NCBI GenBank assembly: GCA_964030785.1
Contig: OZ034967.1
Span: 51,365,533 to 51,429,532 of the forward strand
From: Siderastrea siderea
Taxonomy: Eukaryota; Cnidaria; Anthozoa; Scleractinia; Rhizangiidae
DNA: 64,000 nucleotides
Direction: 5' to 3'
A model generated the notes under the pieces. The model saw only the letters and a list, made by a program, of their open reading frames with translations. It searched no databases and was not told where the DNA came from. This document shows positions 11,634 to 23,700 of this stretch, one piece after another; position 1 is the first letter of the stretch, and every line of letters starts with the position of its first letter. Both the position numbers and the translations under genes were made by a program.

Positions 11634-14600
11634 TACCAGCGATTTCACAGCCTTTTTCTTCATCGCAGTTTTCCTTTGATATTTCTTAAGTTTTAGCATA
11701 TAATAAGTTAAAATAAATAAAACTGTATCAACAATTTGAAGCGAAGGTACCAAAGTTCCCATACGCGTTAATCCAGCTGATTCTTTCAACATTACAACAC
11801 TCCTGGAACATTTCTCCTGGATGTGGCTTCCTTTGTGCTTTGATAATTTAGGACGGTTTATTTTGTTTTCAATAATAAATAAAAGATTACTTTCTTAGCA
11901 CTTATTCACCCAAAGAATAAACTTTTCTTGAAGGCTCAACTTCTGACGAACACCAAGCTTCCAAAACAGTTCAAAAACTTTTACAAAAAGGTAATTTGCA
12001 CGTTTTTGCAGAGAGCATCGAAAGATTAAGTACATGGCATAAGTACGTAATTGCTCTTGTGTCGAACTTGTAAATTTCGTTTCTGGAATGAAAATTGGGT
12101 CGTTTCCCAAGGGTACGCTTCTTCGCAATAATTGAAACTTACTTTTAATCATGAAGCTATAGCATATATAGGTAAGATGGACCAAACGTGTTATTTGCAT
12201 TACCAAAAGATATTCTCAGTTGGGCTTGATTCTTGAACAACTTTTCCGGGTTAGGTACACTAGCTAATCATGCGCTCATCAGTTGTGTTCCTTAGTTTGG
12301 CGAAATGAGTTGCGTTTTCTTTATTAAAAGAAACAACCAAGACACATTTAACAGCAGAAACCTGAAAACAGCGTAAATGTTAAAAGAAAGATATTTAAGA
12401 CAGCTTCAATAAATATATAGTTTTTCTTTTTTTTACGGTCAAAAACATTTTTTCTTCTTTGACAGAAACCAAGATCGTGTCTCAAACACTGTTGTTTCAC
12501 CATTTCTGGCATTTACATATGAATTCCTCTTTCACATGGAATAACGAATTATAAAGTTTAATTTAGCTTCACAATGAACATTTGACAGCCAGCGTTTTGG
12601 CCAGTGACATTAATGTAGAAAAACTGAAATATGACATGAAGTAAGAACAAGAGTTCAGTGAAAGAAGTTGGCTGGTCTCCAGTTTGTCTATTTTTGGCAT
12701 GGGGATTGAATTTCAGTTAACAATGTTTTATATTTCTGTCCTTAATATATGAAAAAGCAATGAGATTATAATCAGTTAAATGGGCCATTTTGCCTTAACA
12801 TTTTTAACAAAAAGTATTTCACTTAAGATTTAAAATACTATTTAGAAGGCGAAAAAGTTCAAAGAAAAAACCGAACGTTCTCAACTAATTAAGTCACCTT
12901 CATGGTAAGAAACCCGTCCGCTACATGCACATTTTAGATGTTTAAGTGTTTCCCGATGGGATCAGTTTCGCAACGTACTAAGAATGAACTTATTTGTTCA
13001 AACTGGGGCTCCATTGTTGGATCATTAGGTCTTCAATAATTCTGTGCTTGTGAAAAGATTGGGTCGTGCAAAGTATTCGCTAACTAAAAGAATGGGACGG
13101 ATTCTCGCGTAGGTGACAGGCAGGTTCAGAGTCATTATAAGGGTTTGAGTGTTCATCAATTCGCACTTCCACATTCCTCATGGTCTGACCGAGGTAATTA
13201 TCACCGCAAGAACAGTTGCCTCTATAGACAACATGCAATCTGTGAATGTTTTTGTCTTTAAGGTTGACCAGAAAAGCCCCAGGGGCATTAGACCCCATCG
13301 TTGCTGCCCCTCCTCTCAGGGTGCAAAATATACTACGGTCACTCAAGATACGAGCCCAAGTGGTGTAAATTTTTAAAGTTGGTGATTTTGTCGTACCTTT
13401 GACGTGTTTGATGCCATTCCCCTCCCCCTCCTACGCCTTCTCGGCACCCTGTGATAATATGAATCCCTAATAGTATGAACCCCTTTCCCATCGCTCATTC
13501 CTTGGTCAACACCTGTTCTAGCCTTCGCGAAGAAGAACGTGACGAAATATTTTGACCATAGCGTGACTTAGTTACGTCACGTTTTCTAAAACGAACTGAC
13601 ATCTCAGCGTAATTTTCGCCCGCGTTCTCGATCCTCATCCCCTTCCCGTTTACACCTACTACGCAGGCTACGATGAAAACGTATTTGAAACCCGTGAAAT
13701 TGTTCAGCTTGGAGACAAAAGTTTTGCTAAGACTTTCATTTCTGTTGCAGTAAGGGAGCTTGATGAAAATCTTCTTACGCTCTTCAAAAAGGAAACTCGG
13801 AATCAAGTTGTCATCTTCGGGTGAATCTTTCAGAAAACTGTTCACTGTGTGAGAAATAAAAGCTTGGGTATTCTGTGTTTAGAAAAGTTGTTTCCAGTGT
13901 TTTGATGTCGCTGTTAAAATTGGAAGAGATGCGCTTAGCTCTGTGAAGAGCGCCAGTAATACAATTTCTTTTCCATTGGGTGGGGATTTCTGAATTCCAA
14001 TGCGTTGGTAGTTTTCCTGGTTTCTTGTAGACTCTGCAATTGAACTTGTTGTCATAAGCAAATCAGTTCAGTGTCTAGGAAATGGTCGGGGTTTTCTTCG
14101 ACAGGGAAAAGGATGTTAGGATGGTAACTGTTAAGACGCTTCATCAGATCATCAGGCTTTCCTTTTTTCTTCTTGGAGAAACAATTATCAACCTACCAGT
14201 CGTAAAACGGTGGGCTTAGCGTCGGACAACTTCGGACTCTAGTTTAGCCATGAAGATATTTGCGAGGACTGGAGATAAAGGGGTTCCCATACCGTATCCG
14301 TCAATTTGTTTATAGATGTGGCCGTTGAAGCTGAACATTGTATTCTTAGTGATATTACAGAGAGGACGCTTGAAGAGAGGTTTAGAACATGTAAAATGTG
14401 CTTGTAGCGGACGGTTTTTACCCTGAAGATGAGTTAATTAGTCGAAAACGTTGGGTTTTTCTTTTTAACTTTTTAGCCTTGCGAATAGTATTTTAAAAAG
14501 TATTTCATTAAAGATTTTAAGTGACGGGAAGATATCAGGGAAAAGTTCAAGAAAGTCAAACGATAACGTTGGAAGAAGTTTTTCTTTACGTTTTTGTGCC

Positions 14601-14730
14601 TAACTAGCAATAATTCACAGGCACTATTTAGGCCAAATTTCAGGTGGTCTTATTAGTTTTTTAGTTTTTTCTTGCGAATTGTTTATTCTTATAACAATCA
14701 TTTCCTTTCTTTCTGCTCCTAGGGATCTTG
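11634..14730. repeat. Duplicated block S, copy 1
   Basis: Recurs at about 33340-36610 and 47830-50900. Its first 250 bp also resemble part of block Q (GGTACCAGC, TTTCACAGC, GTTAATCCAGCTGATTCTT), which points to an older, diverged duplication inside the module. The second half holds Penelope-like remnants on the minus strand. Confidence 0.75.
13080..14420 (-). pseudogene. Penelope-like retroelement remnant, copy 1
   Basis: Three coding remnants in order on the minus strand. At about 14420-14220 is a reverse transcriptase core, IDGYGMGTPLSPVLANIF (the PLE form of the DG-x-AMGSPLxP motif). At 13845-13600 is an IKLPYCNRN...LSKTF linker segment. At 13346-13080 is a GIY-YIG-type endonuclease region, HVVYRGNCSCGDNYLGQT, with RIDEHSNP downstream. 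The frames are not joined and stops intervene, so it is dead. Known of the family: Penelope-like elements combine an RT with a C-terminal GIY-YIG nuclease. Confidence 0.75.
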
Positions 14731-14734
14731 AAAC

Positions 14735-14795
14735 ATGCTGGCCAAACTTACCATAATTGTTGCCTTTCTGCACATCTGTCTGCCAAGAATTTCAG
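14735..14795 (+). CDS. Secreted protein A, exon 1 (signal peptide)
   Basis: ATG at 14735; hydrophobic core LTIIVAFLHICL; donor GTTAGT at 14796. Preceded by TTTCTGCTCCTAG, a good acceptor, so the coding exon probably has a spliced 5' UTR. The same text occurs at 50906-50966. Confidence 0.85.
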
Positions 14796-17700
14796 GTTAG
14801 TTCATTCTCTTAATACATTGTAACTTCTAGAACAGTAAATGAGATAATATATTCAACTGAATTCTAAACATAAGGCGATCGCTGGATATATAGACCTTGA
14901 ATAATGATAAGAACCTTATTTGTTGTTTCACTCATGATCAAGATAAAATAAAGATCACCAAATTCGATCACCACTCGTGTAAACAATCAGCCAGTCATGG
15001 AATAAAGTTATAGTTTCTAGATTGGTGTATCACTATTCGCACTGCATAAATTATTGGCATCGCATATTAGATCAATAAAGTGCAACGCGTTCGGGAACCG
15101 GTCAGTGTAAAAAGAGATTGAGGACTGCGGACTGCGGACTGCGAACTGCGGACCAGCGCGTTTCGCCCACCAGGATACTCAAGTCGTGTTCTTGGCGGAG
15201 ACAGTACCACCAGTCTTTTTTTAGCATGCGCTTTCGCTCGTTTCGTACCCGAGTATTCTTCTGTTCGTAATTGTGGACGAGTCTTTTGCTGGGAACACGT
15301 GCTGGCGATAACTTGCGGGTTTGTATTTGGTGGAATGATTCGCTAGGCTCTGGCTTGGCTAATACTATTTGTGGATTAACCTTTTGGCGGATTGTAAGAT
15401 TGAGTACAATTTGCATGTAAAGGCGGTGTTGTTTTGCCTTCTCGTATTTGTCTAAATGATCCTTTTCGGCGGGCTGTCCGGTTGGGGACCGCGTATTTGC
15501 ACTTGAGGACGTCTCTTTGCTTTTTGTTATTTGTGGTATATTTCCCTTGGCGGTTTACCCTATCGAGGTCCACAAATATATTTGATTACATGCAAATCAG
15601 TGTCTTTTTTGGCTGCTGCTATGCTGGGCAGGTGTGGTGCTTGGTTAAGGACCGCAAATTAGACTTAACCGCCCTATGTAAGTGTGAGTTTCTGTGCCTC
15701 CACTACTTGTGAAGTGGCGTTAATTTTCGGTAGCGTGTGCGATTTAGGTCGATTTGCAAATCTTCTCTGAAGCTTCATTTCTGGTGAAGGTCGTGTTTTG
15801 TTGTCCTGGTACCGATGCGTAGTATTTTCACTTTTCCATGACAATACGAATTTGTGTTTTGTTGGCTTAGTGAGGTACGCGAAATGAGTGAATTGGTATT
15901 TATAGCCAATTTTCACCTTGGAAAGCGAGGTTATGATGGTAAGCCTGTGTGTTTTTTTCTCTACGGGTTGGGAGCGTTCTAAAGTGACGGTCGTGGAAAA
16001 GGAGTATCTCAATCAACTCCCCAAGTTTTCACTGGGTCATGACTATCACCCCACGTTTGCTCCTTCTTAGGGTTTCCTTTACCTTAATTTCCCTTTCCGC
16101 AGCGGACTTGGTGTATCCCTACTGCGGTAGAAGGAATTTGAATGGCGATGCTGGGCGTCATGAACTGATGAGTGCGTATTGAGTTGTTTGTATAGGAAAC
16201 GCAACGATAGGGGCCAAAAGTGGGGTGACTCAAGGCCTGTGACGTAAGAGTTTCCCAAAACTATCGCGGTCTAAGGCGAATGTCTTTTCCTTTCGAGGTT
16301 TCATCACGTTTCGTTCCGGGGGGGGGGTATTTACATGTGCAGGCGTGTCTATTTCCTATTTGTGGAATGCTCTTTGGGGGTTTATTCGATTGCGGTCCAT
16401 AAATAGGTGTGATTGCATGCAAAGGCGTACCTATTTTGCTTTCTGTTATTTGTAGAAAGGCTTCTTTGGGCAGGAGCCGATTAGATTGAGGATGTATTAA
16501 TGATTTATTGCTTGTTTTCTATTGTTTTATGAATGAATTGGCGTGTTTATGTACCTCTACTAGTATTTGACTGTTTCCACCACGTTTGATCACGGGGGCC
16601 GCAAATGTGCCTTAATGGCGGTGAAGGTCGTGTTCTTAATGTCTAGTACTATCCGTGTATGATCATTTTTTTATGGGAATACGCAGGAGCCCATGACCCT
16701 GGAATACGTGCTTGCTTGTGTTGTCTCAGTAAAGTACGTGAGGTGAATTATGTTCCATATTATTACTGCAAGTGGTTTTCACCTTTAGAAGCAAGAGATT
16801 TTTGGTAACCCAATGGGTTTTCCCTTAAAGGGCAATGGAGATTTTGGAGAGACGGTCGTGAAAAAGGGAGTATATCTTAAAACACACCTCTAGCTTACAC
16901 TGGGTCATAACTGCCGCGTGCACCCCACCTTGGTTCTCTGTTCTTTTGTCCTCCCGTGTTGACTATACTCATCTTATTTTAGGCGAGGGACTTAGTTCAC
17001 CTCATCTTCAAAATTTTTGCAAAGAATCAATAGATGGTGATGTCGTATGTAAGTACTGGGTTGACTATGTAGGAAATCCAGCGGTGGAGCATATAGTGAG
17101 GTGTCTCAGAAGGTTGTTCATTACACTCGTCCCGCATAGTAGTAGTCCTTAAAAGTTAATTTAAGGTCCATTCATTTTGTTCAATCCATAAACCTAACCA
17201 ACGGTCCGTGTAGAGGATATGACGGTCCATGAATTGCATCTTATTAAAGGCTTAGACTGTTTCACTCTTCATCGCTGAGGGGCCTCAAAACTTGATTTCG
17301 CTCTACATCTCACAGCCACGGTCAGTATAATTGGTCAAGTGATTATAGAGAAGCATGCGCACTGATTGGTCGAGGATTACGTCATATCTTGCTATAATCA
17401 CCCCGCGCAGGGTGATTATAATACTGGCCCCAGTTGTTCAAAAGTTGGATAGCCCTACCCACCAGATAAATCTCTATCCAGTGGATAACACAATTGGTTT
17501 CCCTAACACTTATCCACTGGTTAGTGACTTATCCGGTGGATAGCACTATCCAACTTTTGAACAACTGGGCCCTGAAGCACTTTTTTTCAAAATAGCCACC
17601 GCGCGATTTTTGATGTTTCTGGAGAAAGGAAAAAATAAAATGCATTTGCGTTGATAATTACCTGAGCAATTATACTAAACCAATTATTCTCCTCAGGCTA

Positions 17701-20700
17701 GCGAATATTGTGGAATAATCCCCGGCGAATAATTGTTAATTATTTGGACCTTAGGCCTCACACACAGTCCGTTAAGAGAGGATGAGGGTCTGTGGCATGA
17801 TTTCATCTCATTAAGGAGACAACATATTTCATTCTCTTTCTCAGAAGGGTGAAACGCGTTAACGGTCGGTGCAGCTCGCTCAGACCGTGCCCGTAGAGGG
17901 GAGATGACGGTCCCTAAATGGCATCTCATTAAATAGGCTCAGAAGGGTTAAACGTTTTGACAGTCCCTACAGTTCGTTTGGACCGTTGGCTAGGCATAAA
18001 TAGATTGTGCTCGGCAACTTTTGAGCAACTTTTAGCGTTTTCAGCAACTTTTTGTACTGCGAGCAACGGTCAGCAACTAGAGCAACTTTTGCCTTCCTTG
18101 GCAACTTTTGAGTCAACAAATAGTTAAAAACTGACCAAACCATCAAAAAGGTCTTTATTAAAAGGTTTTTATTAAAACTGGTCAAAACTAAGGATGTCAT
18201 ACGTTCTTACAAAGAATTTATAAAATAACACGTGCGCCCACGAACTGGACAGCAGCTATCTAACGGGCGCTTAAATCCAGCGGTTATTCGCTCCAACAAT
18301 AGAGCTTCCCGCCCGCCCAGGAGGGAGTAATGAACTCGCCGCTCGGCTGGATCGAGGTGTCTGGCCATCGTGACGTCACGACGTGAAAAGCGCGCGAGTT
18401 TGCCGAGTCTTCAAAAATGGCGCTGGCAAACTGATGTTAGAGTTCGGGCTAAAAACGTATTTTTTGTGCCATTCAGCTAAGCTTGTTTTCTTGGGTAATG
18501 GAATTTTAGTCATCCTTTTTATCGATATAGGTAAGTGGCTCTTGGTCTTAACGTTAAAATCACACTTAAATAATGTTTTAAGAGTCACGTTCACTCTCCG
18601 CGATCGAAGAATTATGCGGGAAAATTGTTATTGTCCGCGTCCGAAAAAGTGTGTTTATTTCAGTTATATACCACAGGGAAACTTGAAACTTGGCTACGGT
18701 CTAGCCTATAGTTTAACAAAAGTACCCAAGTTAAAACAAGTGGTATAGTATTTACCTAAAAAATGATCAGTCCGTTTGTTTAGCTGAGTATAAAAGAAGG
18801 CGAACCTAGAAGAGTATGTTTAGCACTTAAACGTTGACTTTTCTTACAGTATTTGCTTCCATCCTCTGTATAGGGGAAGAATAGTGATATTTAATTGCTA
18901 GGGACAGAGTAATCGAACTTAGTAAATTTTTGCCACCTCATTTAACCCGTGTAAACTACACTTTTGCAGAACAACATAAAAATCTAAATCAGCTTGCAAA
19001 TTATGCGGACGCCTGAGGAAACAAGTTTTTGCTGATCTGGTTCTGTCCTTTTTCATGAAAACTAATAGATATATTTGAGAACCATCTGGATCAGTGATTC
19101 AGTGATTTATTCTCAATACCTCCAGTTTCCTCTAGATTTGCTGTCGAGGTTGCACAATGTTTTAGAAAGAGTTTGACAGTCTACTTAGATCCACAACTGA
19201 CGAACAAGATGACCGTTTCGCAAATAAATTGAATTGGTCCTGTCATTTGATTTCCAAAGATTAATTAACTTTAAAACAGTCAAACGGAGGACCATTCTAG
19301 TAAAGAGAGAGCCTTGTTAACCCTTAACATCAGTAACCTGAGAAAGTTGGCGTTTTTGATAGACTATGTTTTTCTTTATAATTAAGTTCTTATTCAATAA
19401 GAGTACAATCAGTCATCAGCACAAATTTGGCCGGAAAGCCGGCGCGTCAGCTGTTTTGCTTCGCCGCGAGAAAATGTTGTCGTCTTTGTCGTTTTTTACT
19501 AGATAGTTTAGCAAACTAAGGAATTGCTGTGACCCATTATTAACTTTGAAGCAAGCACATGAATTCACAGTAAACGTTTCTTTGCATTGGAGTATTCTTC
19601 TCCACATTTTAATGATGTTTATTTAAAGCCACTGATCATTTTAATGAAATTGTTACGAAAATATATTTTCCTAAAATTGGAAAGAGTTTATACATATAAA
19701 AGTTATGTTTTTGTCTCCAAGCGACACATCTTAGGGTTTGTGAGATACAGCTTCTGAAAGGTGATCTTGATCACGATTTCAATCGATCGACCAAAGCGTT
19801 CGTGAAATTTTTTGAGTCTTATCGCCAATTTGTTATTTTGTTTTGAGGACCAAATTGCATTAAGAATACTTTTTATGTTATAGCATGCAGCATACCTTTT
19901 GTTCTTTCATCGTTTTGATCTGTTCTTTTTGAGAAACTGGACTGTAAACATTTGCAAGGAAGCCATTCGTTAACTTTCCTTTGAATTTCCCGGACTGACT
20001 TATTTGTGACTTCACGATGGCCCGACACCTCGGATACCGGCACTCTTGCCCAGGCCTAAGTTCATCACTCCCTCCTGCGCCCGCCTGATCTTGGTATTTG
20101 CTGCAGTGCGAGGCATCACAATTAGAAGCTGAAATGTCTGACGAGGAAAATGAAAATAATACAGATATTGACCCTATTGAGGTTACCATAGCCGCTGGGA
20201 CAACTCTTAGTAGTCCTGCAAGAGCTTCAATTTCTAGGAAACGCAAAATTCACGTCAACGAAGGCAAATACAAACAACGAGGAAGCAGTAGCTCGACCTC
20301 GTTCTCAGGGAAAGGAAACACAACATGCGCTTGGGATCGCGTGAAAGTCTATCCAAAACAACATTTTGCAGTGGTGAGTGGAAATGTGCGTTGTAATGCT
20401 TGCAGTGAGACCCTTTTATTAAAGAAAAGCTCAATCGACAAGCATATAAAGTCAAGCAAGCATACAAACGGAGTTGCTCGCATCGCGAAAGACAAGAAAG
20501 ACCGTTGATATTTTCCTGCTACGAGCGTCTCTGTTCTGTTGCACATGCGGTGGCTGTTGAGCATTACCCCAATACTACAGCAGTTGCTCGTGAAATTGCT
20601 GGTGGAAATGCTGTCACATACAACCAGCGTATGACACAAGCTAAGGTTGTATCCAACCAGGGCTTAATTTCTATCAGCGGAAATTTAGCGTTCAATTTCG

Positions 20701-23700
20701 TACTACAGTCCATGCTTTTAAGGTTGCACGGCTGTGTTGTCCTATGCAAGTACAAAATCTCAACCCAACGGCTGCCTCCGTGGAAGAATTCAGAAACTTT
20801 CCATTTCTTGACAATGACAATATTATTGCCAACTTGGCCCGAGAGCTACCTGACTATCTTGCTGCAGCTGATGGTGTTGTCACGGCAAATGAAGAAGAAA
20901 AGCTGGCATGGTGGGCAGCCCACAGTGACACACTTCCACATTGGGCAGGTGTAGTAAAGACGTTGTTAGTCATCCAGCCAAGTTCAGCATCTGCTGAGAG
21001 AGTCTTCAGCCTTCTGAAGAATGCGTTTAACGATCAACAAGACAATGCCCTAGAGGACTACCTTGAGGCTTCAGTCATGATAAGATACAACAATGCAAAG
21101 AGGCTGTAAACTTTAAAGTTTACACCTCTTTGCATTGTTGTATCTTATCATGCTAAGATAAGATAAAGGCTGTAAACGTTGTTACGTTGTTACGTTGAGC
21201 TTAAAGATTATATTGATCACAACAAATGATGTTAAATTACACATACAACGTCATGTTTTGAGTAGTAATCTAGAACAAAATGACTCTCAAAAGTAAGCAA
21301 CTTTTAAATTTTTGAGCAACTTTAGAGCAACTTTTGGGTGTATTGTCGAGCAACGTTTGCTGGATTTACTAGCACAATCTATTCATACCTACCGTTGGCC
21401 TCACATCCCTCAATTGCCCATTTTTAACTGACAACAGTGATTTTTGTTTGATGCGTTTTTCATTGGAGATGTGCAGGAGTTACTCTTTTGCGAACTAAAT
21501 CTTTTAAAGCTGGGTCAAATGTATGAGATTAGGATGTGAGGTTTGGCGATTGGTAGAGGTTTGTTCTTTGTGTGCCTAATTGACCTTCATAGGAAGCCAT
21601 GGTTGAATGTAATAATAACAATAACAATCTTTTATTAGGAAGCTCCATCACTAAAAGTGGTTTACATAGAGGTCCTAACACTAGATATATATTATATAAT
21701 GATACAATTAATGTTGAGGGTGTGTGAGCATTAAGGGTATGTGAGTAGTATTGGGGGTGACAGCCCATTGATGCATGGAAATGTTGAGGTTTTACTTCTC
21801 CTGTATACGGTGAGCATGAATACTTGTGTTTTGTAGAGAGAATGCTATTCGCACTGCATCAACAAAACCCCATAAATAAATTATCATTACTCAAGCGCAA
21901 CGGCTTAGGAAATATACCAAGTGCTAAGCTACTGGCTTTTGTAAAGAGCATTAAGGGTATGTTGAGGGTGTTGGTTTTCGTTTAACGGTAACGATCAGTT
22001 TAACTTACCCATGCCACGCACTCTCTCACAATTTCTTTGTTTGCGCTGTGACACTTATCTTGTCGCCGGATTTTTTCCCAATCTTATTGCTGCAGTGCGA
22101 GATAACATCCTGTTTATATGGTCACTTGGAACCGATCGCGAGAGAATTATGTAGGCCCTCCTGACTGTCTGAAAGGGAAAAACCACAAAAAATCCAGTAC
22201 CTTTGTGATAAACAACATACAGTAAATCTTGACATTTCAAAATAAGGCACTGTAAAGGCACTGTAGGTCGACTGAAAAATCGTGGGTTCGAATCCCGACT
22301 GAAATATTGATTTATTTTTCAGTTGTCAAGATTTATCAATGTCGCAACCCGTCATTTATTGTAATTTGTCGAAATAACCATCAACCATTAAAATCAATTT
22401 TGGATTGCAGGAGACCTAACTGTGACTTTGGCCGTGTTCTCCGGACGGGTAGATCCTAGTTGGCCGGTTCCCTCGACTCACCCGTCCTTTAGGAACATAC
22501 AGAGTCTACTTTTGGAAGCTAGAAACGCTAAACCAAAGTTAACCTATCGCCCCGAAGAAATGCCGGAGAGGCTTGGTTATAAGGGGTTCCTGGTACAAGA
22601 CACTGCGACGAAACAAACGGAGTTGATTGTTGGTCCAAATACGCTGAAGCTACAAGAGCTATTGCTGAAAACCATACCAACAGGTAAACTGCCAGGTGCC
22701 TTCCTCAAGACCGTTTTAAAGGAGATGAAGAAAGTTGCAGCCCCAACAGGAATAAAACGTGACTCACCACAATATAAACCTGGTGACTGGAATGGAAATC
22801 CTTACCGACTACGACGCAACAACTGCTACAACTACGCAAATGACAGGCCCACGAATACCTTTGCACTGCCAGGAAGAGCGGCCGCTGTCGCGGCCGGAGG
22901 AGACCCAGCCCTTTATGGCCTGGCGATGACTGCAGCTGCCGTGCAAGCTGCGGCTGTGAATGATGGCTTGCAGGTTGTGAACCTTCCGCCTCGTCCCAAA
23001 GGCCCATTTGCGGCGCGAGCTCCAATCCCAAAAGTCCCAGGCGGTACCCGGCACTTGGTGGCGCTAGTTGTTGAACCAGGTTAGTTAAATCGTTTATAGC
23101 CAGCTACAGTCGAAGCTCTCGCAAGTGACCACCTCAGGAATTTAGAAATGTGGTCGCAGCTAGAGCTGGTAGCTTACGAGAATGGGCTCTCGTAAGCGAC
23201 CACATAATGAAACAGTAGGGAGTGGTCACTTACAAGAGCTTTGGCGTAAAGCTTGGCATGTGTTAATGGTTACTAATAGTTTTGTAGTAATAACATTGAA
23301 TAGTTTTATTTTATTGCCTATCACAGAAGAGGTCCGCGTAAGTACAGTCAAAGAACCATTAGCACTTGTGTGTTATGTGTTACTCTAAATATGGAAAAGA
23401 ACCGAGTGCTTATAAACAAAGGAAAAAGCTCGTTGGTAATTCACAAAAGTGGTCGTGGTCGCTGACGGGAGTGCTCGATTACGAGAGCTTTTCATGACAG
23501 AGTTTAAGTGACAAGTCAAACGGGGTTTCACAATGCTGGTCGTAACTAGAGCTGGTTGCTTGCGAGAGTGGTCGCAAGGAGAGCTTTGACTGTAGTCTTT
23601 ATTACGTACATATTGCCATAACATACAGATTAGCTGACCTGGAGTGATACGTGTAAGCAACGAACGCCTCTTTTTCGTCCAGCCACTTGTGGGAAACACT

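Larger units (their letters stand above)
17991..21391 (+). mobile_element. hAT DNA transposon, internally deleted, in intron 1 of gene A
   Basis: Terminal inverted repeats TAGGCATAAATAGATTGTGCT (left, with C/T and A/G mismatches) and AGCACAATCTATTCATACCTA (right). They are flanked by the perfect 8-bp duplication CCGTTGGC at 17983-17990 and 21392-21399. Subterminal GAGCAACTTTT repeats occur at both ends. It carries a BED-type zinc finger and a hAT C-terminal dimerisation region but lacks most of the catalytic core. Gene B intron 1 has the empty site near 52795-52805. Confidence 0.9.

Noticed and set aside
22705..23054. Minus-strand open frames opposite exon 2 of the secreted protein genes
   Set aside because: Shadows of the conserved plus-strand exon; they differ between copies in ways set by the plus-strand codons.
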